Positions 8,871 to 17,880 are shown, numbered from the stretch's first letter. The stretch: DNA of 64,000 nt from Mycobacterium sp. AT1 (GCF_002043095.1 NZ_MVOC01000076.1:41264-105263), one strand, 5' to 3'. Translations and numbers: made by a program. The notes: generated by a model not told the origin, from the sequence alone.

Positions 8871-10234
8871 AGGGCGGCGCCAGGGTTGAGGATGTCGTCG
8901 GGGTCGAGGGCCTTCTTGATGCGACGGTTGAGCTCCATCGCCTCTGGCCCGAGGTAACCGGCCAGCCACGGGCGCTTCAACCTGCCGACGCCGTGCTCGC
9001 CGGTGATGGTGCCGCCCAGGCCGACGGCGAGATCCATGATCTCGCCGAAGGCCGTCTGTGCGCGGGCCGCCTCGTCGGCGTTGGACGGGTCGAACACGAT
9101 CAGCGGATGGGTGTTGCCGTCACCGGCGTGCGCGATCACCGAGATCATCAGCTGGTGCCGCTCGGCGAGCTTCTCGACACCCGCCACCAGGTCGGCAAGC
9201 GCAGGTAGCGGCACGCCGACGTCCTCCAGCAGCAGCGACCCCTTCGCCTCGACCGCCGGGATCGCGAAGCGGCGCGCCGCGACGAAGGCGTCGCCCTCGT
9301 CGGGGTCGGACGTCGAATACACCTCTGTCGCACCGGCTTCGGTGAACACCCGCGCCATGTACTCGGCGTCCTCCGAACCGGCGGGACCGCGGTCGTCGGA
9401 TGCCGCGACCATCATCGCCGCGGCGCCGCGGTTCAGCCCCATCTTGAGCTTGTCCTCGACCGCGTTGATGGCGACCTTGTCCATGAACTCCAGCATCGAC
9501 GGCCGAATCTTGCCGGTGATGGTGACGACGGCGTCGGCGGCGGCGGCGACGTCGTCGAACGACGCGACGACGGTGCAGCCGCGATGCTGGGTGGGTAGCA
9601 GCTTGAGCGTCACCTCGGTGACGATGCCGAGCGTGCCCTCGCTGCCCACGAACAACTTGGTCAGGCTCAGGCCTGCGACGTCCTTGAGGCGCGGTCCGCC
9701 CAGCCGGACGGCGGTGCCGTCGGCCAGTACCACCTGCAGGCCGAGGACGTAATCGGTTGTGACGCCGTACTTTACGCAGCAGAGTCCGCCGGCGTTGGTG
9801 GCGATGTTGCCGCCGATACTGCAGATCTCGTACGACGACGGGTCTGGCGGATACCACAGTCCGTACTCGGCGACGACCTTCTTCACCTCGGCGTTGAACA
9901 GCCCCGGCTGCGTGACGGCGGTTCGCGTCACGGGGTCGACGGTGATGTCGCGCATGCGTTCGGTGGACAGCACGATGCCGCCGTCGAGGGCCGTCGCGCC
10001 TCCGGAAAGGCCGGTGCCTGCGCCGCGGGGGACCACCGGTACGCGATGAGCGGTAGCCCAACGCATTACGGCTTGCACCTCTTCGGTGCGGCGCGGCCGG
10101 ACGACCGCCATTGCGGTGCCCGCGTTCGGGTCGGCGGCACGGTCTTGCCGGTAGGACGCCACGATGTCGGGGTCGACGACGACGGTGCCTTCGGGCAGTT
10201 CGGCGATCAGGTCAGCCAGCATGTCAGCGCTCAC
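8867..10234 (-). CDS. FAD-linked oxidase, GlcD/D-lactate dehydrogenase type (Rv1257c-like)
   Basis: A 455-residue flavoprotein from GTG 10234. The N-terminal FAD-binding type 4 domain shows VPRGAGTGLSGGATA and ICSIGGNIATNAGGLCCVKYGVT. The C-terminal domain carries VIAHAGDGNTHPL and GTITGEHGVGRLK, with the His residues typical of glycolate/D-lactate oxidases. It oxidises a 2-hydroxy acid to a 2-oxo acid. A lactate permease lies 19 bp upstream on the same strand, which favours lactate as substrate. M. tuberculosis Rv1257c occupies the equivalent place beside tap. The stop codon shares CTAG with that of the convergent mmpL gene. Confidence 0.88.
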   Translation of the reverse strand: MSADMLADLIAELPEGTVVVDPDIVASYRQDRAADPNAGTAMAVVRPRRTEEVQAVMRWATAHRVPVVPRGAGTGLSGGATALDGGIVLSTERMRDITVDPVTRTAVTQPGLFNAEVKKVVAEYGLWYPPDPSSYEICSIGGNIATNAGGLCCVKYGVTTDYVLGLQVVLADGTAVRLGGPRLKDVAGLSLTKLFVGSEGTLGIVTEVTLKLLPTQHRGCTVVASFDDVAAAADAVVTITGKIRPSMLEFMDKVAINAVEDKLKMGLNRGAAAMMVAASDDRGPAGSEDAEYMARVFTEAGATEVYSTSDPDEGDAFVAARRFAIPAVEAKGSLLLEDVGVPLPALADLVAGVEKLAERHQLMISVIAHAGDGNTHPLIVFDPSNADEAARAQTAFGEIMDLAVGLGGTITGEHGVGRLKRPWLAGYLGPEAMELNRRIKKALDPDDILNPGAAL

Positions 10235-10253
10235 GGGTTCGATGCTACGAGTC

Positions 10254-11894
10254 TCACGGCACCATCCACGACAAGACGGGCGAGGCCTGCAGCGCGGACA
10301 ACGCACAGAGGACGAGGAGGAAGCCGAGGCTCCAGAGGACCACCCTGCGGAAGATCTCGCCTTCCTTGCCGTTGAGCCCCACCGCCGCCGCGGCGATGGC
10401 CAGGTTTTGCGGGGAGATCATCTTGCCGAGCACGCCGCCGGAACTGTTCGAGGCGGCCATCAGAACGTCGGAGAGCCCGGCTTGGTTCGCGGCGGTGACC
10501 TGCAGGGCGCCGAACAACGAGTTCGCGGACGTGTCGGAGCCGGTCACCGCGACGCCCAGCCAGCCGAGGATCGGGGACAGCAGCGCGAACGCCGAGCCCG
10601 CCCCAGCCATCCAGGTGCCGAGGGTGATGGTCTGGCCGGACAAGTTCATCACGAAGGCCAGCGCCAGCACCATCATGACCGTGAGAATCGCCCACCGCAA
10701 CTGGTGCAGCGTCGCCCCATAGGCCTTGACGGCCCTTGGCACCGAGAGTCTCAGCGCGACCATGGTCAGCACGCCGGCAACCAGCATCTGGGTGCCGGGC
10801 GTGGTGAGCAAGTTGAGGGAGAACTTGGCGAGGCTCAGTGGGTCGCCGTCGGCGTCAACCACGTCGAGGCCGGGCCAGTTGAAGGTGATCGTGGCGCGGT
10901 CCAGCAGCTTCTTCACCGCGCTGATCTGGCAGACGACGAAGACGGCGATGATGATGCCGTAGGGCGCGTACGCCTTGACGACGTCGGCCCTGGAATCGGT
11001 GACGTCGGCATCGTCAGGCAGGTCGTCAGGCCCGTCTGCCGTCCCCGAGGCGCCGACCCGCGCGGTGACGTCGGCGGTGCGGGACGGACGCCGGACCCGA
11101 ACCATGGCGACCACCGCGGCCGCCGATGCAAGGGCCGCCACCACGTCGGCCAGCGGCACGGACACGAAGTTGGAGGTGGCGTACTGCGCGGCGGCGAACA
11201 CGACGCCGCAGACCAGCGCGACGGGCCAGGTCTGCCGGAGGCCGCGCCGACCGTCCACGATCGCCACCAGGGCCAGCGGAACGAACAGGGCCAGCAGCGG
11301 CGTCTGGCGGCCGATCATGGCGCCGAGCGTGTCGACGGGAAGTTCGGTGACCCTGCCGAGGGTGATGATGGGGGTGGCCATCGCACCGAAGGCGACCGGC
11401 GCGGTGTTCGCCACCAGGGCGAGCACCGCGGCCTTCATCGGCTGAAAGCCCAACGCCATCAACATCACCGAGGTCACCGCGACGGGAGTGCCGAAGCCGG
11501 CGAGCGCCTCCATCAGCGCGCCGAAGGAGAAGGCGATGATGATCGCCTGAACGCGTTGGTCGTCGCTGACGCTGGCGAACGAACGTCGCAGGACGTCGAA
11601 ATGACCTGTCTCGACCGTCATCTGGTACACCCAGATGGCGTTGATGACGATCCACAGAATGGGAAAGAAGCCGAACGCCGCGCCCTCGGTGCCGGCGAGC
11701 AACGCCTGACCGACGGGCATGCCGTAGACGACGATCGCGATTGCCAGCGACACCGCCAGCGAGATCAGCGACGCCACCCAGGCCGTCATCTTCAGCGCAC
11801 CGAGCAGAACGAACAGCAGGAGCAGCGGGATGACTGCCACCACCGCGCTCCACGCGATTGAGTTGGCGACCGGATCGAGAACTTGCTGGTACAC
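10254..11894 (-). CDS. lldP: L-lactate permease (LctP/LldP family)
   Basis: A 546-residue integral membrane protein with about 12-14 hydrophobic helices. Family-typical segments are FFPILWIVINAIWVYQM, FSFGALMEALAGFGTPVAV and QPMKAAVLALVANTAPVAFGA near the N-terminus, and a C-terminal SNSSGGVLGKMISPQNLAIA. It would import lactate (or glycolate) with protons. It precedes the GlcD-type oxidase by 19 bp on the same strand, giving an uptake-plus-oxidation pair. A polar loop of about 35 residues around residues 270-310 is poorly conserved in the family. A gene of this kind is not at this place in M. tuberculosis as I recall it, so it may be an insertion between glcD and tap. Confidence 0.92.
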   Translation of the reverse strand: MYQQVLDPVANSIAWSAVVAVIPLLLLFVLLGALKMTAWVASLISLAVSLAIAIVVYGMPVGQALLAGTEGAAFGFFPILWIVINAIWVYQMTVETGHFDVLRRSFASVSDDQRVQAIIIAFSFGALMEALAGFGTPVAVTSVMLMALGFQPMKAAVLALVANTAPVAFGAMATPIITLGRVTELPVDTLGAMIGRQTPLLALFVPLALVAIVDGRRGLRQTWPVALVCGVVFAAAQYATSNFVSVPLADVVAALASAAAVVAMVRVRRPSRTADVTARVGASGTADGPDDLPDDADVTDSRADVVKAYAPYGIIIAVFVVCQISAVKKLLDRATITFNWPGLDVVDADGDPLSLAKFSLNLLTTPGTQMLVAGVLTMVALRLSVPRAVKAYGATLHQLRWAILTVMMVLALAFVMNLSGQTITLGTWMAGAGSAFALLSPILGWLGVAVTGSDTSANSLFGALQVTAANQAGLSDVLMAASNSSGGVLGKMISPQNLAIAAAAVGLNGKEGEIFRRVVLWSLGFLLVLCALSALQASPVLSWMVP

Positions 11895-11968
11895 GGCTGA
11901 CCTCGATTGTGGTGTGCGTCACATGCGAGGTTGGGGTTACCCAAACCGGTCAGCTGGAAACCGCGGGA

Positions 11969-13189
11969 TCACCGATCTTGATCCAGGTGGCGCAGAGCGG
12001 GCAGGAAGATCGCCGCCAATCCGAGCAGCAGCATCGGCAGGGACAAGGCGAGGAACGTCGCGTGCAGGCCCGCGGTGTCGGCGAGCGGACCGGCGACGAT
12101 CAGCCCGAGCGGGCCCGCCGCGTAGGCCAGCGAGCCCATCACTCCGACCACCCGGCCGCGCAGGTGCGCGGGTGCCTGGGTCTGCATCACGTAGTTGTAG
12201 ATCGGGGCAATCGGCCCGTAGACGAACCCCACGACGGCGCAGAGCACCAGGATCACCGGCAGCGGCGGCAGGAAGGCGATGACGGTCATCGCCACCCCGA
12301 GCACCAGCAGTGCGACGAGCATGATCGTCCGCCGGTTGGAGTACTTCGACATCGCGGCATAGCCGAGCGCGCCGATCAACCCGCCCACGCTCAGCGCCAC
12401 CAGCACCCACCCCAGGTGCGCGGGCTCGCTGCGGTCGGTGAAGTACTTGGGGAACAGCACGCTCTCCATCGGCATGTACAGCCCGGTGGCGGTGAGGTCG
12501 ACGAATGCGAGCGTGCGCAACACCGGGGTGTTCCAGACGAACTTGAGACCCTCGACGACGCCCGCCCACACTTGGGGCATGTGCTCGCGATTGGGGACGC
12601 CGGCACCCTCGAGGCGCAGCACCGCGACCGCCGAGATGGACAGCACGAAGGCACCGGCCGTCACCCACATGGTGTCGACGCCACCCAGGGTGGCGATCAA
12701 GAGGCCACCGACGCCGGGTCCGACGATGTAGGCCAGGTTGAACACCGCCTCGTAGACGCCGTTGGCGTGGTCAAGCGTCCAACCCGCCCGGTGGGCTGCC
12801 TCGGGGAGCATGGTCTCGCGGGCCGTCATGCCTGCCGGGTCGAAGAACGCGCCGAGTGCGGCCAAGGCGGCCAGCACCGTCACGTTGATCGCGTCGGCGC
12901 CGAACGTCAGCGCGATCACCGGGACCGCGGCGACCGACACGGCGGACAGCGCGTCGGAGATCATCGACACCCGCCGGCGTCCCAGGTAGTCGACCGCCGC
13001 CCCCGCCATCAGGGTGGCGACCAGCAGCGGCAGCGTTCCCGCCATGGCCACGATCGAGGCGTCGACCGCAGATCCGTTGCGCTGCAATACCAACCATGGA
13101 AATGCGACGAGGGAGATTCCGTTGCCCGCCCCGGCTGTGAGTGCCGCGAAGAAGATCAGGAAGAGGGGGCGCCGGGTGGTGTTGATCAT
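11969..13189 (-). CDS. tap: MFS drug efflux pump, Tap type
   Basis: A 406-residue major facilitator with 12 predicted helices. The N-terminal LVAFPWLVLQRNGSAVDASIVA, the loop-2 motif DYLGRRRVSM, GMTARETMLPEAAHRAGW, and GFVYGPIAPIYNYVMQTQAPAHLRGRVVG resemble my recollection of M. tuberculosis Tap (Rv1258c), an exporter of tetracycline and aminoglycosides regulated by WhiB7 in that species. It lies beside udgB exactly as Rv1258c lies beside Rv1259. It is divergent from udgB with a 75-bp intergenic region. I saw no certain regulatory motif there. The cytoplasmic membrane is the expected location. Confidence 0.87.
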   Translation of the reverse strand: MINTTRRPLFLIFFAALTAGAGNGISLVAFPWLVLQRNGSAVDASIVAMAGTLPLLVATLMAGAAVDYLGRRRVSMISDALSAVSVAAVPVIALTFGADAINVTVLAALAALGAFFDPAGMTARETMLPEAAHRAGWTLDHANGVYEAVFNLAYIVGPGVGGLLIATLGGVDTMWVTAGAFVLSISAVAVLRLEGAGVPNREHMPQVWAGVVEGLKFVWNTPVLRTLAFVDLTATGLYMPMESVLFPKYFTDRSEPAHLGWVLVALSVGGLIGALGYAAMSKYSNRRTIMLVALLVLGVAMTVIAFLPPLPVILVLCAVVGFVYGPIAPIYNYVMQTQAPAHLRGRVVGVMGSLAYAAGPLGLIVAGPLADTAGLHATFLALSLPMLLLGLAAIFLPALRHLDQDR

Positions 13190-13264
13190 GAGTTCTCGCG
13201 GCTGAATCTAACAGCGAGTCAGCCCGATCCGCGAACACATTTTCCGCACGTGCACAGTGAGGGG

Positions 13265-14089
13265 GTGAGACTGGCGCATCCGCGGACCGGCGAGCTGTTC
13301 GACTCGCCGGTGCCGGCCGGGACCGGCTGGCCGGGTGATCCCGCCAGGCCCGACACCGCCGTGGCGACGACGCCGGCGCGGGTGCGCACGTTGGCCAAGG
13401 GGGCTCGGACGGTCGACGACCTCGACGCGGAGGTCAGCGTGTGCCGGGCCTGCCCACGGCTGGTCGCCTGGCGGGAGAAGGTGGCCGTCGAGAAGCGTCG
13501 GTCCTTCGCCGGCGAGCCGTACTGGGGCCGGCCGGTGCCCGGTTTCGGCTCGACTACGCCGTCGATCCTGATCGTGGGGCTCGCGCCCGCCGCCAACGGC
13601 GCCAACCGGACGGGCCGGGTGTTCACCGGCGACCGCAGCGGCGACTTCCTGTTCGCCGCGCTCTACCGCGCAGGCCTGGCGAGCTCGCCGCTGAGCGTCG
13701 ACGCCGCGGACGGTTTGACGCTGATCGACACCCGGATGGTCGCGCCCGTCCGATGCGCACCACCGGACAACGCTCCGACGCCGGAGGAACGCGCGACGTG
13801 CGCCCCCTGGCTGGACGCCGAGTGGCGGCTGGTGCGGCCCGGCGTGCGCGCGGTCGTCGCACTCGGCGGGTTCGCGTGGAAGGTGGCGTTGGACATGGTG
13901 CGCGCCGGCGGTGGCACGGTGCCCCGGCCGCTACCCAAGTTCGGCCACCTGGCGGTCGCGACGTTGGGCGACGTGGCGCTGATCGGCTGCTTTCACCCTA
14001 GCCAGCAGAACACCTTCACCGGTCGGCTCACCCCGGCCATGGTCGACGACGTGTTCACCACCGCCAAGACCGTGGTTTCGGCGCGCTGA
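13265..14089 (+). CDS. udgB: Type-5 uracil-DNA glycosylase (UdgB)
   Basis: A 274-residue enzyme from GTG 13265. Family-5 features: the Cys pair in VCRACPRL with later Cys in VRCAPPDN and ATCAPWL (four ligands for a 4Fe-4S cluster), the water-activating GLAPAANGANRTGRVFTGD motif, and the C-terminal HPSQQNTFTGRL loop. It excises uracil, and in this family also hypoxanthine and ethenocytosine, from double-stranded DNA. In M. tuberculosis the homologue is Rv1259, also next to tap. The last codons and the stop lie inside the arm of a repeated palindrome at 14076-14120. Confidence 0.92.
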   Translation: MRLAHPRTGELFDSPVPAGTGWPGDPARPDTAVATTPARVRTLAKGARTVDDLDAEVSVCRACPRLVAWREKVAVEKRRSFAGEPYWGRPVPGFGSTTPSILIVGLAPAANGANRTGRVFTGDRSGDFLFAALYRAGLASSPLSVDAADGLTLIDTRMVAPVRCAPPDNAPTPEERATCAPWLDAEWRLVRPGVRAVVALGGFAWKVALDMVRAGGGTVPRPLPKFGHLAVATLGDVALIGCFHPSQQNTFTGRLTPAMVDDVFTTAKTVVSAR

Positions 14090-14120
14090 TCCGCGCTCAC
14101 CGCGGTTGAACGCGCCGAAA
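14076..14120 (-). repeat. Nested palindrome repeat, copy A
   Basis: The outer arms TTTCGGCGCG (14076-14085) and CGCGCCGAAA (14111-14120) and the inner arms CCGCG/CGCGG (14091-14095, 14101-14105) around the loop CTCAC fold into a two-part hairpin. Two more copies of the same element are at 28026-28078 and 38708-38760. This copy overlaps the udgB stop codon and lies in reverse orientation to the other two. No T-tract follows. Confidence 0.8.
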
Positions 14121-14166
14121 TCGCCCGACGGGGAACGATCCCGGCGACCCGGCGGTTGAATGAAGC

Positions 14167-15219
14167 GTGCGACTTTCGGTACTAGACCTCGTCCCGGTCC
14201 GCAGCGACCAGACCACCTCCGATGCGCTGGCGGCGACGGTTCACCTCGCCAAGACCGCCGACGAGCTGGGCTACACGCGCTACTGGGTGGCCGAACACCA
14301 CAACATGCCCGCGGTCGCGGCGACCAGCCCGCCCGTCGTGCTGGCCTACCTCGCGGCCCAGACCGCGCAGCTGCGGCTCGGCTCAGGCGGGGTGATGCTG
14401 CCCAATCACGCGCCGCTCGCCGTCGCCGAGCAGTTCGCGCTGCTGGAGGCCGCCGCGCCCGGCCGCATCGATCTGGGCATCGGGCGGGCTCCCGGTTCGG
14501 ATCCAGTGACCTCGATGGCGCTCCGCGGCGCCGCGGGCCGTGATGACAGCGACATCGAGAACTTTCCCCAATACCTCGACGACGTCGCCGCGCTGATGAG
14601 CACCACCGGCGTCAAGGTGGCGGTGCGCAGCAGGGGCCTGCTCGACCAGAACTACGTCCTCAAGGCGACGCCCGCGGCCGCCAGCGAACCGCGGCTGTGG
14701 CTGCTCGGATCGTCTCTCTACTCGGCGCACCTGGCCGCCGCGAAGGGACTGCCGTACGTGTTCGCCCACCACTTCTCCGGGCAGGGCACCGAGGAGGCGC
14801 TCGCCACCTACCGCTCCGAGTTCCGGCCCAGTGACCTCGCCGCGGAGCCCATCACGTTCATGACGGTCAACGCGTCGGTCGCGCCCACTCGCGAGGAGGC
14901 GATGGACTTGATGCTGCCGAATCTGCACATGATGGCCTTCCTGCGCACGGGCCAACCGCTGCGCGCGCTCGACCTCGTCGAGGACGCCCGGCAAGTCGAG
15001 CTCAGCTTCCAACAGGAGGCCGTCGTCGACGCCGGTCTGGAGCGTGCTGTCGTCGGCTCTCCGACTGAGGCCGCCGCTCAGATTCGCGAGCTCGCCGCCC
15101 ACTTCGGCGTCGACGAGGTGATGGTCAACCCCGTCGGCTCCGCGTTCCGCGGCGTCGACCCCCGGCTCGCACCGGCCCGCGACCAGACGCTGGAACTGCT
15201 CGCCAAGGAGCTCTTCTAG
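14167..15219 (+). CDS. Luciferase-like flavin-dependent monooxygenase (MsnO8-type LLM oxidoreductase)
   Basis: A 350-residue protein starting at GTG 14167. The start LSVLDLVPVRSDQT and YTRYWVAEHHNMPAVA, GSGGVMLPNHAPLAVAEQFALLEA and IDLGIGRAPGSDP are typical of the small LLM subfamily that resembles bacterial luciferase alpha chains. It is a single TIM-barrel domain that binds FMNH2 (or F420 in related families). The substrate is unknown. It is convergent with the deazaflavin-dependent protein, sharing the CTAG stop bases. The gene lies about 45 bp after repeat copy A. Confidence 0.86.
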   Translation: MRLSVLDLVPVRSDQTTSDALAATVHLAKTADELGYTRYWVAEHHNMPAVAATSPPVVLAYLAAQTAQLRLGSGGVMLPNHAPLAVAEQFALLEAAAPGRIDLGIGRAPGSDPVTSMALRGAAGRDDSDIENFPQYLDDVAALMSTTGVKVAVRSRGLLDQNYVLKATPAAASEPRLWLLGSSLYSAHLAAAKGLPYVFAHHFSGQGTEEALATYRSEFRPSDLAAEPITFMTVNASVAPTREEAMDLMLPNLHMMAFLRTGQPLRALDLVEDARQVELSFQQEAVVDAGLERAVVGSPTEAAAQIRELAAHFGVDEVMVNPVGSAFRGVDPRLAPARDQTLELLAKELF

Positions 15220-15665
15220 CTTGGCGTCAGCGCGATGATGGGGATCGGTCGCTTCGTGCGCTTCTGATACCCGTCGTAGCGCTGGGAGTTGTTGTCGTTG
15301 ACCAGCTTCCACAGCCGGGCGTAGTCCGGGTCGTCGGCACCGATGATGCGTGCCGTGGCGGGCATCCGTTTGGGGCCGACGTTGATCTCGACCTTCGGAT
15401 TCGCCTTCAGGTTGAAGTACCACCCGGGCGCCTTCGGGTCACCGCCCTTGGAGGCGACGACGTGGTAGGACCCGCCGTCGAGGGCGTAGCTCAGCGCGTT
15501 GGTGCGCGCAATGCCCGTCTTGGCGCCGACGGTGTGCAGCAGCAGGATTGGTGCCTGCCCTGGGATCTTGTGCCCGACCCAGCCGTTGGTCTTGCGATAG
15601 ATCGCATCGTGGACCTTGAGAAGCGGAATGCCGAGGTAGCGCTCCCAGACGGGAATGGTGCTCAT
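15216..15665 (-). CDS. Deazaflavin (F420)-dependent nitroreductase-family protein (Rv1261c-like)
   Basis: A 149-residue protein from ATG 15665 (MSTIPVWERYLG). It has the Ddn-family split-barrel pattern: LLLHTVGAKTGIARTNALSY, YHVVASKGGDPKAPGWYFNLKAN and the C-terminal VNDNNSQRYDGYQKRTKR. Such proteins use F420H2 to reduce quinones or nitro compounds, or act on unknown substrates. The length equals that of M. tuberculosis Rv1261c as I recall it, and it has the same neighbours (udgB, HIT). Longer upstream start codons would extend past the promoter and are not supported. Confidence 0.88.
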   Translation of the reverse strand: MSTIPVWERYLGIPLLKVHDAIYRKTNGWVGHKIPGQAPILLLHTVGAKTGIARTNALSYALDGGSYHVVASKGGDPKAPGWYFNLKANPKVEINVGPKRMPATARIIGADDPDYARLWKLVNDNNSQRYDGYQKRTKRPIPIIALTPS

Positions 15666-15776
15666 GGGCCCCAGTCTGTCATCCGAGAACCGGGTGGAGC
15701 TGTGGCCATAGCTTCCCGGGGAGTTGTGTAGCGGCTGACATTGTCGGTGCGCCGTCGTGTCGCGCATCGTGGAGCC

Positions 15777-16736
15777 ATGACGACCGGTCCGATCGACGTT
15801 CACGCGCACTGGCTACCCGAGGAGCTGTTCGGGCTCCCGCCCGGTTCACCGCTGCCGCCGCTTCACGGCCGCGACGGTCAGATGTTCCTCGGCGAGTTGC
15901 CGCTGTACATCGAGACCGACGCCATGACCGATCCGCGTCGGGTGATCGCCGACACCGATGCCGCCGGGCTCGGCACCCGGGTGATCTCGGCGCCGCCGTT
16001 CGCCTTTCCGGTCGCCGACGACCCAGGAGTCGACGACTACGTCGGCCGGTTCAACGATGCGCTGGCCGGTGCCTGCCGCGACAGCGGCGATCGGCTTCTT
16101 GGGCTGGGGTTGGTGTCGCTGCACGACGTCGATTCGGCGCTCGCGCAGATGAATCAGATCGCGGCCAGCGGTGTGATTCGCGGGATCGCGGTACCACCAC
16201 TGCTCGGTTCGACGTCGTTCGACGTGGCACCGATGCGCGACCTGTTGACCGTCGCCTCCGAACTCGACCTTGCCGTGCTGGTGCACCCGATGCAGTTGCC
16301 GCGGCCGGAGTGGTCGTCGTACTACCTCGTCAACCTGATCGGTAATCCCGTCGAAACCGCCACGGCCGCAGCGGCTCTGGTGCTCGGCGGGGTGCTCGAG
16401 GCGCTGCCCGACCTGCGCATCTGCATGCTGCACGGCGGTGGGTGCGCGCCGGCGCTGGTGGGGCGTTGGGAGCACGGCTGGAAGCAGCGGGCCGACGTCC
16501 GCACCGCAGAAACCCGTTCTCCGCGTGAGGGTTTTGCCGGCTTGTGGTTCGACACCCTGACCCACGATGCGGCGGCCCTCGAGCTGCTGCGCGCGCAGTC
16601 CGATCCCACGCACCTGATGTGCGGCAGCGACTATCCGTTCGACATGGGTCTGCCGAAGCCTCTCGAGCTGCCGCACGCCGCAGGCGTCGACGATGCCACC
16701 CTCGAACGCAACGCGCGGAAGTTCTTAGGGCTTTAG
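15777..16736 (+). CDS. Amidohydrolase family 2 (ACMSD-like) metal-dependent hydrolase
   Basis: A 319-residue TIM-barrel hydrolase from ATG 15777. Metal ligands are visible as IDVHAHWLP (HxH near the N-terminus), LVHPMQ, MLHGGG and GSDYPFDMG (Asp). These are typical of the ACMSD/6-methylsalicylate decarboxylase clade rather than of urease-type enzymes. It may decarboxylate or hydrolyse a small aromatic acid. The substrate is unknown and no pathway neighbours are visible. It overlaps the convergent HIT gene by 12 bp. Confidence 0.85.
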   Translation: MTTGPIDVHAHWLPEELFGLPPGSPLPPLHGRDGQMFLGELPLYIETDAMTDPRRVIADTDAAGLGTRVISAPPFAFPVADDPGVDDYVGRFNDALAGACRDSGDRLLGLGLVSLHDVDSALAQMNQIAASGVIRGIAVPPLLGSTSFDVAPMRDLLTVASELDLAVLVHPMQLPRPEWSSYYLVNLIGNPVETATAAAALVLGGVLEALPDLRICMLHGGGCAPALVGRWEHGWKQRADVRTAETRSPREGFAGLWFDTLTHDAAALELLRAQSDPTHLMCGSDYPFDMGLPKPLELPHAAGVDDATLERNARKFLGL

Positions 16737-17150
16737 GGAATCCAGCGCGTCGCGCAGGATGCGGGCCGTCTCCTCCCGATCGGGATCGCGCCGGATCACC
16801 AATCCCTTGGCGAAGGACAGCTTGTCGCCGGTCTTGCGTGGCGTGACGTGCAGGTGGATGTGGAAGACGCTCTGGAACGCCGCCTTCCCGTCGTTGACGA
16901 CGACGTTGTTGCCGTCGGCGTGTAGCTCCGAGGCGCGCGCCGCCTTGGCGACGCGCTGACCGATCCGCATCATGGCGGCGACCGTGTCCGGCGGGGTGTC
17001 GGTCAGGTCCACGGTGTGCGCCTTGGGGATGACGAGCACGTGCCCGCGGACGATGGGTCGGATGTCGAGGATGGCGAGGCACTCGTCGTCCTCGTAGACG
17101 CGGATGGCCGGTGCGTCACCGGCGACGATGGCACAGAACACGCAGGGCAT
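16725..17150 (-). CDS. HIT-family nucleotide hydrolase (Rv1262c-like)
   Basis: A 141-residue protein from ATG 17150. The active-site motif HIHLHV (HxHxHxx) is clear, and the N-terminal CVFC supplies zinc-type ligands found in many bacterial HIT proteins. RGHVLVIPKAHTVDL is a conserved strand. HIT proteins hydrolyse AMP-lysine, AMP-NH2 or dinucleoside polyphosphates. M. tuberculosis Rv1262c occupies the same place. The C-terminal codons overlap the convergent amidohydrolase gene. Confidence 0.92.
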   Translation of the reverse strand: MPCVFCAIVAGDAPAIRVYEDDECLAILDIRPIVRGHVLVIPKAHTVDLTDTPPDTVAAMMRIGQRVAKAARASELHADGNNVVVNDGKAAFQSVFHIHLHVTPRKTGDKLSFAKGLVIRRDPDREETARILRDALDSLKP

Positions 17151-17236
17151 GAGGCCACCGTAGCGGCCGGGCTCCGGCGACTGCCTGGCCCACCGGGCTG
17201 GTGAGACCCTGTCGTGAATCCGGTGATACTCTCTGT

Positions 17237-17254
17237 CTGTAACGATCCTTACAG
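17237..17254. promoter_or_regulatory. Candidate TetR operator (autoregulatory)
   Basis: CTGTAA-N6-TTACAG is a perfect inverted repeat of 6-bp arms. It ends 8 bp before the ATG at 17263 and just before a GGGAGAG ribosome-binding site. The position between promoter and start of a TetR-SDR operon fits autorepression. Confidence 0.6.
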
Positions 17255-17262
17255 GGAGAGCG

Positions 17263-17880
17263 ATGGCGCGAACGCAAAGGCAAGCCCAGGGTGACACCTC
17301 TCGCGGGCTCATCCTCGACACCACCGAACGACTGATGGGCTCCAACGGGTACGCCGCCACGTCGATCAGCGAGATCTGCAAGGCCAGCGGCCTGCCGGCC
17401 AGTTCTGTCTACTGGCACTTCGGGTCCAAGGAGGGGGTCCTGGCCGCGGTCATGGAACGCGGCGCCGAGCGCTTCTTCGCTGCGATCCCACAGCGCGACG
17501 AGGCCGCAAAGGACGGCGTTGCGCATCAATTCGCCGAAACTGCCCGGCTGCTGTCCCAGCACCCGGACTTTCTTCGGCTGTTCTACCTCCTCTCGCTCGA
17601 GCGCAGTGACGATCCAGGCGTCACCACTCTCGTTCGGCGGGTCCGCGACACCGCGATCGCCGGTTTCCGCACCGCGATCGCCGGACTCCTTCCCGCCGAC
17701 GTGCCCGTCTCGACTGCCGACGGCGTGCTCGACGAACTCACCGCGCTGGCCGTAGCGCTCTCCGACGGCATCTTCATCGCCGACCACCTCGAACCCGACT
17801 CGACCGACGTCGAACGGATGTACCGGCGGCTGTTTCAAGCCGTCACCGCCCTGCTGCCAATTCTGTTGGAGGAAGAATGA
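17263..17880 (+). CDS. TetR-family regulator of the downstream SDR gene
   Basis: A 205-residue TetR protein. The helix-turn-helix lies near residues 13-58: LILDTTERLMGSNGYAATSISEICKASGLPASSVYWHFGSKEGVL, split here by the usual turn. Long C-terminal helices follow. GGGAGAG at 17254-17260 is a good ribosome-binding site for ATG 17263. The stop overlaps the SDR start as ATGA, so regulator and enzyme are coupled. A perfect palindrome directly upstream is the likely operator, and the SDR substrate or product is a plausible inducer. Confidence 0.9.
   Translation: MARTQRQAQGDTSRGLILDTTERLMGSNGYAATSISEICKASGLPASSVYWHFGSKEGVLAAVMERGAERFFAAIPQRDEAAKDGVAHQFAETARLLSQHPDFLRLFYLLSLERSDDPGVTTLVRRVRDTAIAGFRTAIAGLLPADVPVSTADGVLDELTALAVALSDGIFIADHLEPDSTDVERMYRRLFQAVTALLPILLEEE

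Noticed and set aside
11858..13264. Upstream extension of the udgB frame
   Set aside because: It runs antisense through tap and is rich in His/Arg/Gln. GTG 13265 gives the known UdgB size and follows the divergent intergenic region.
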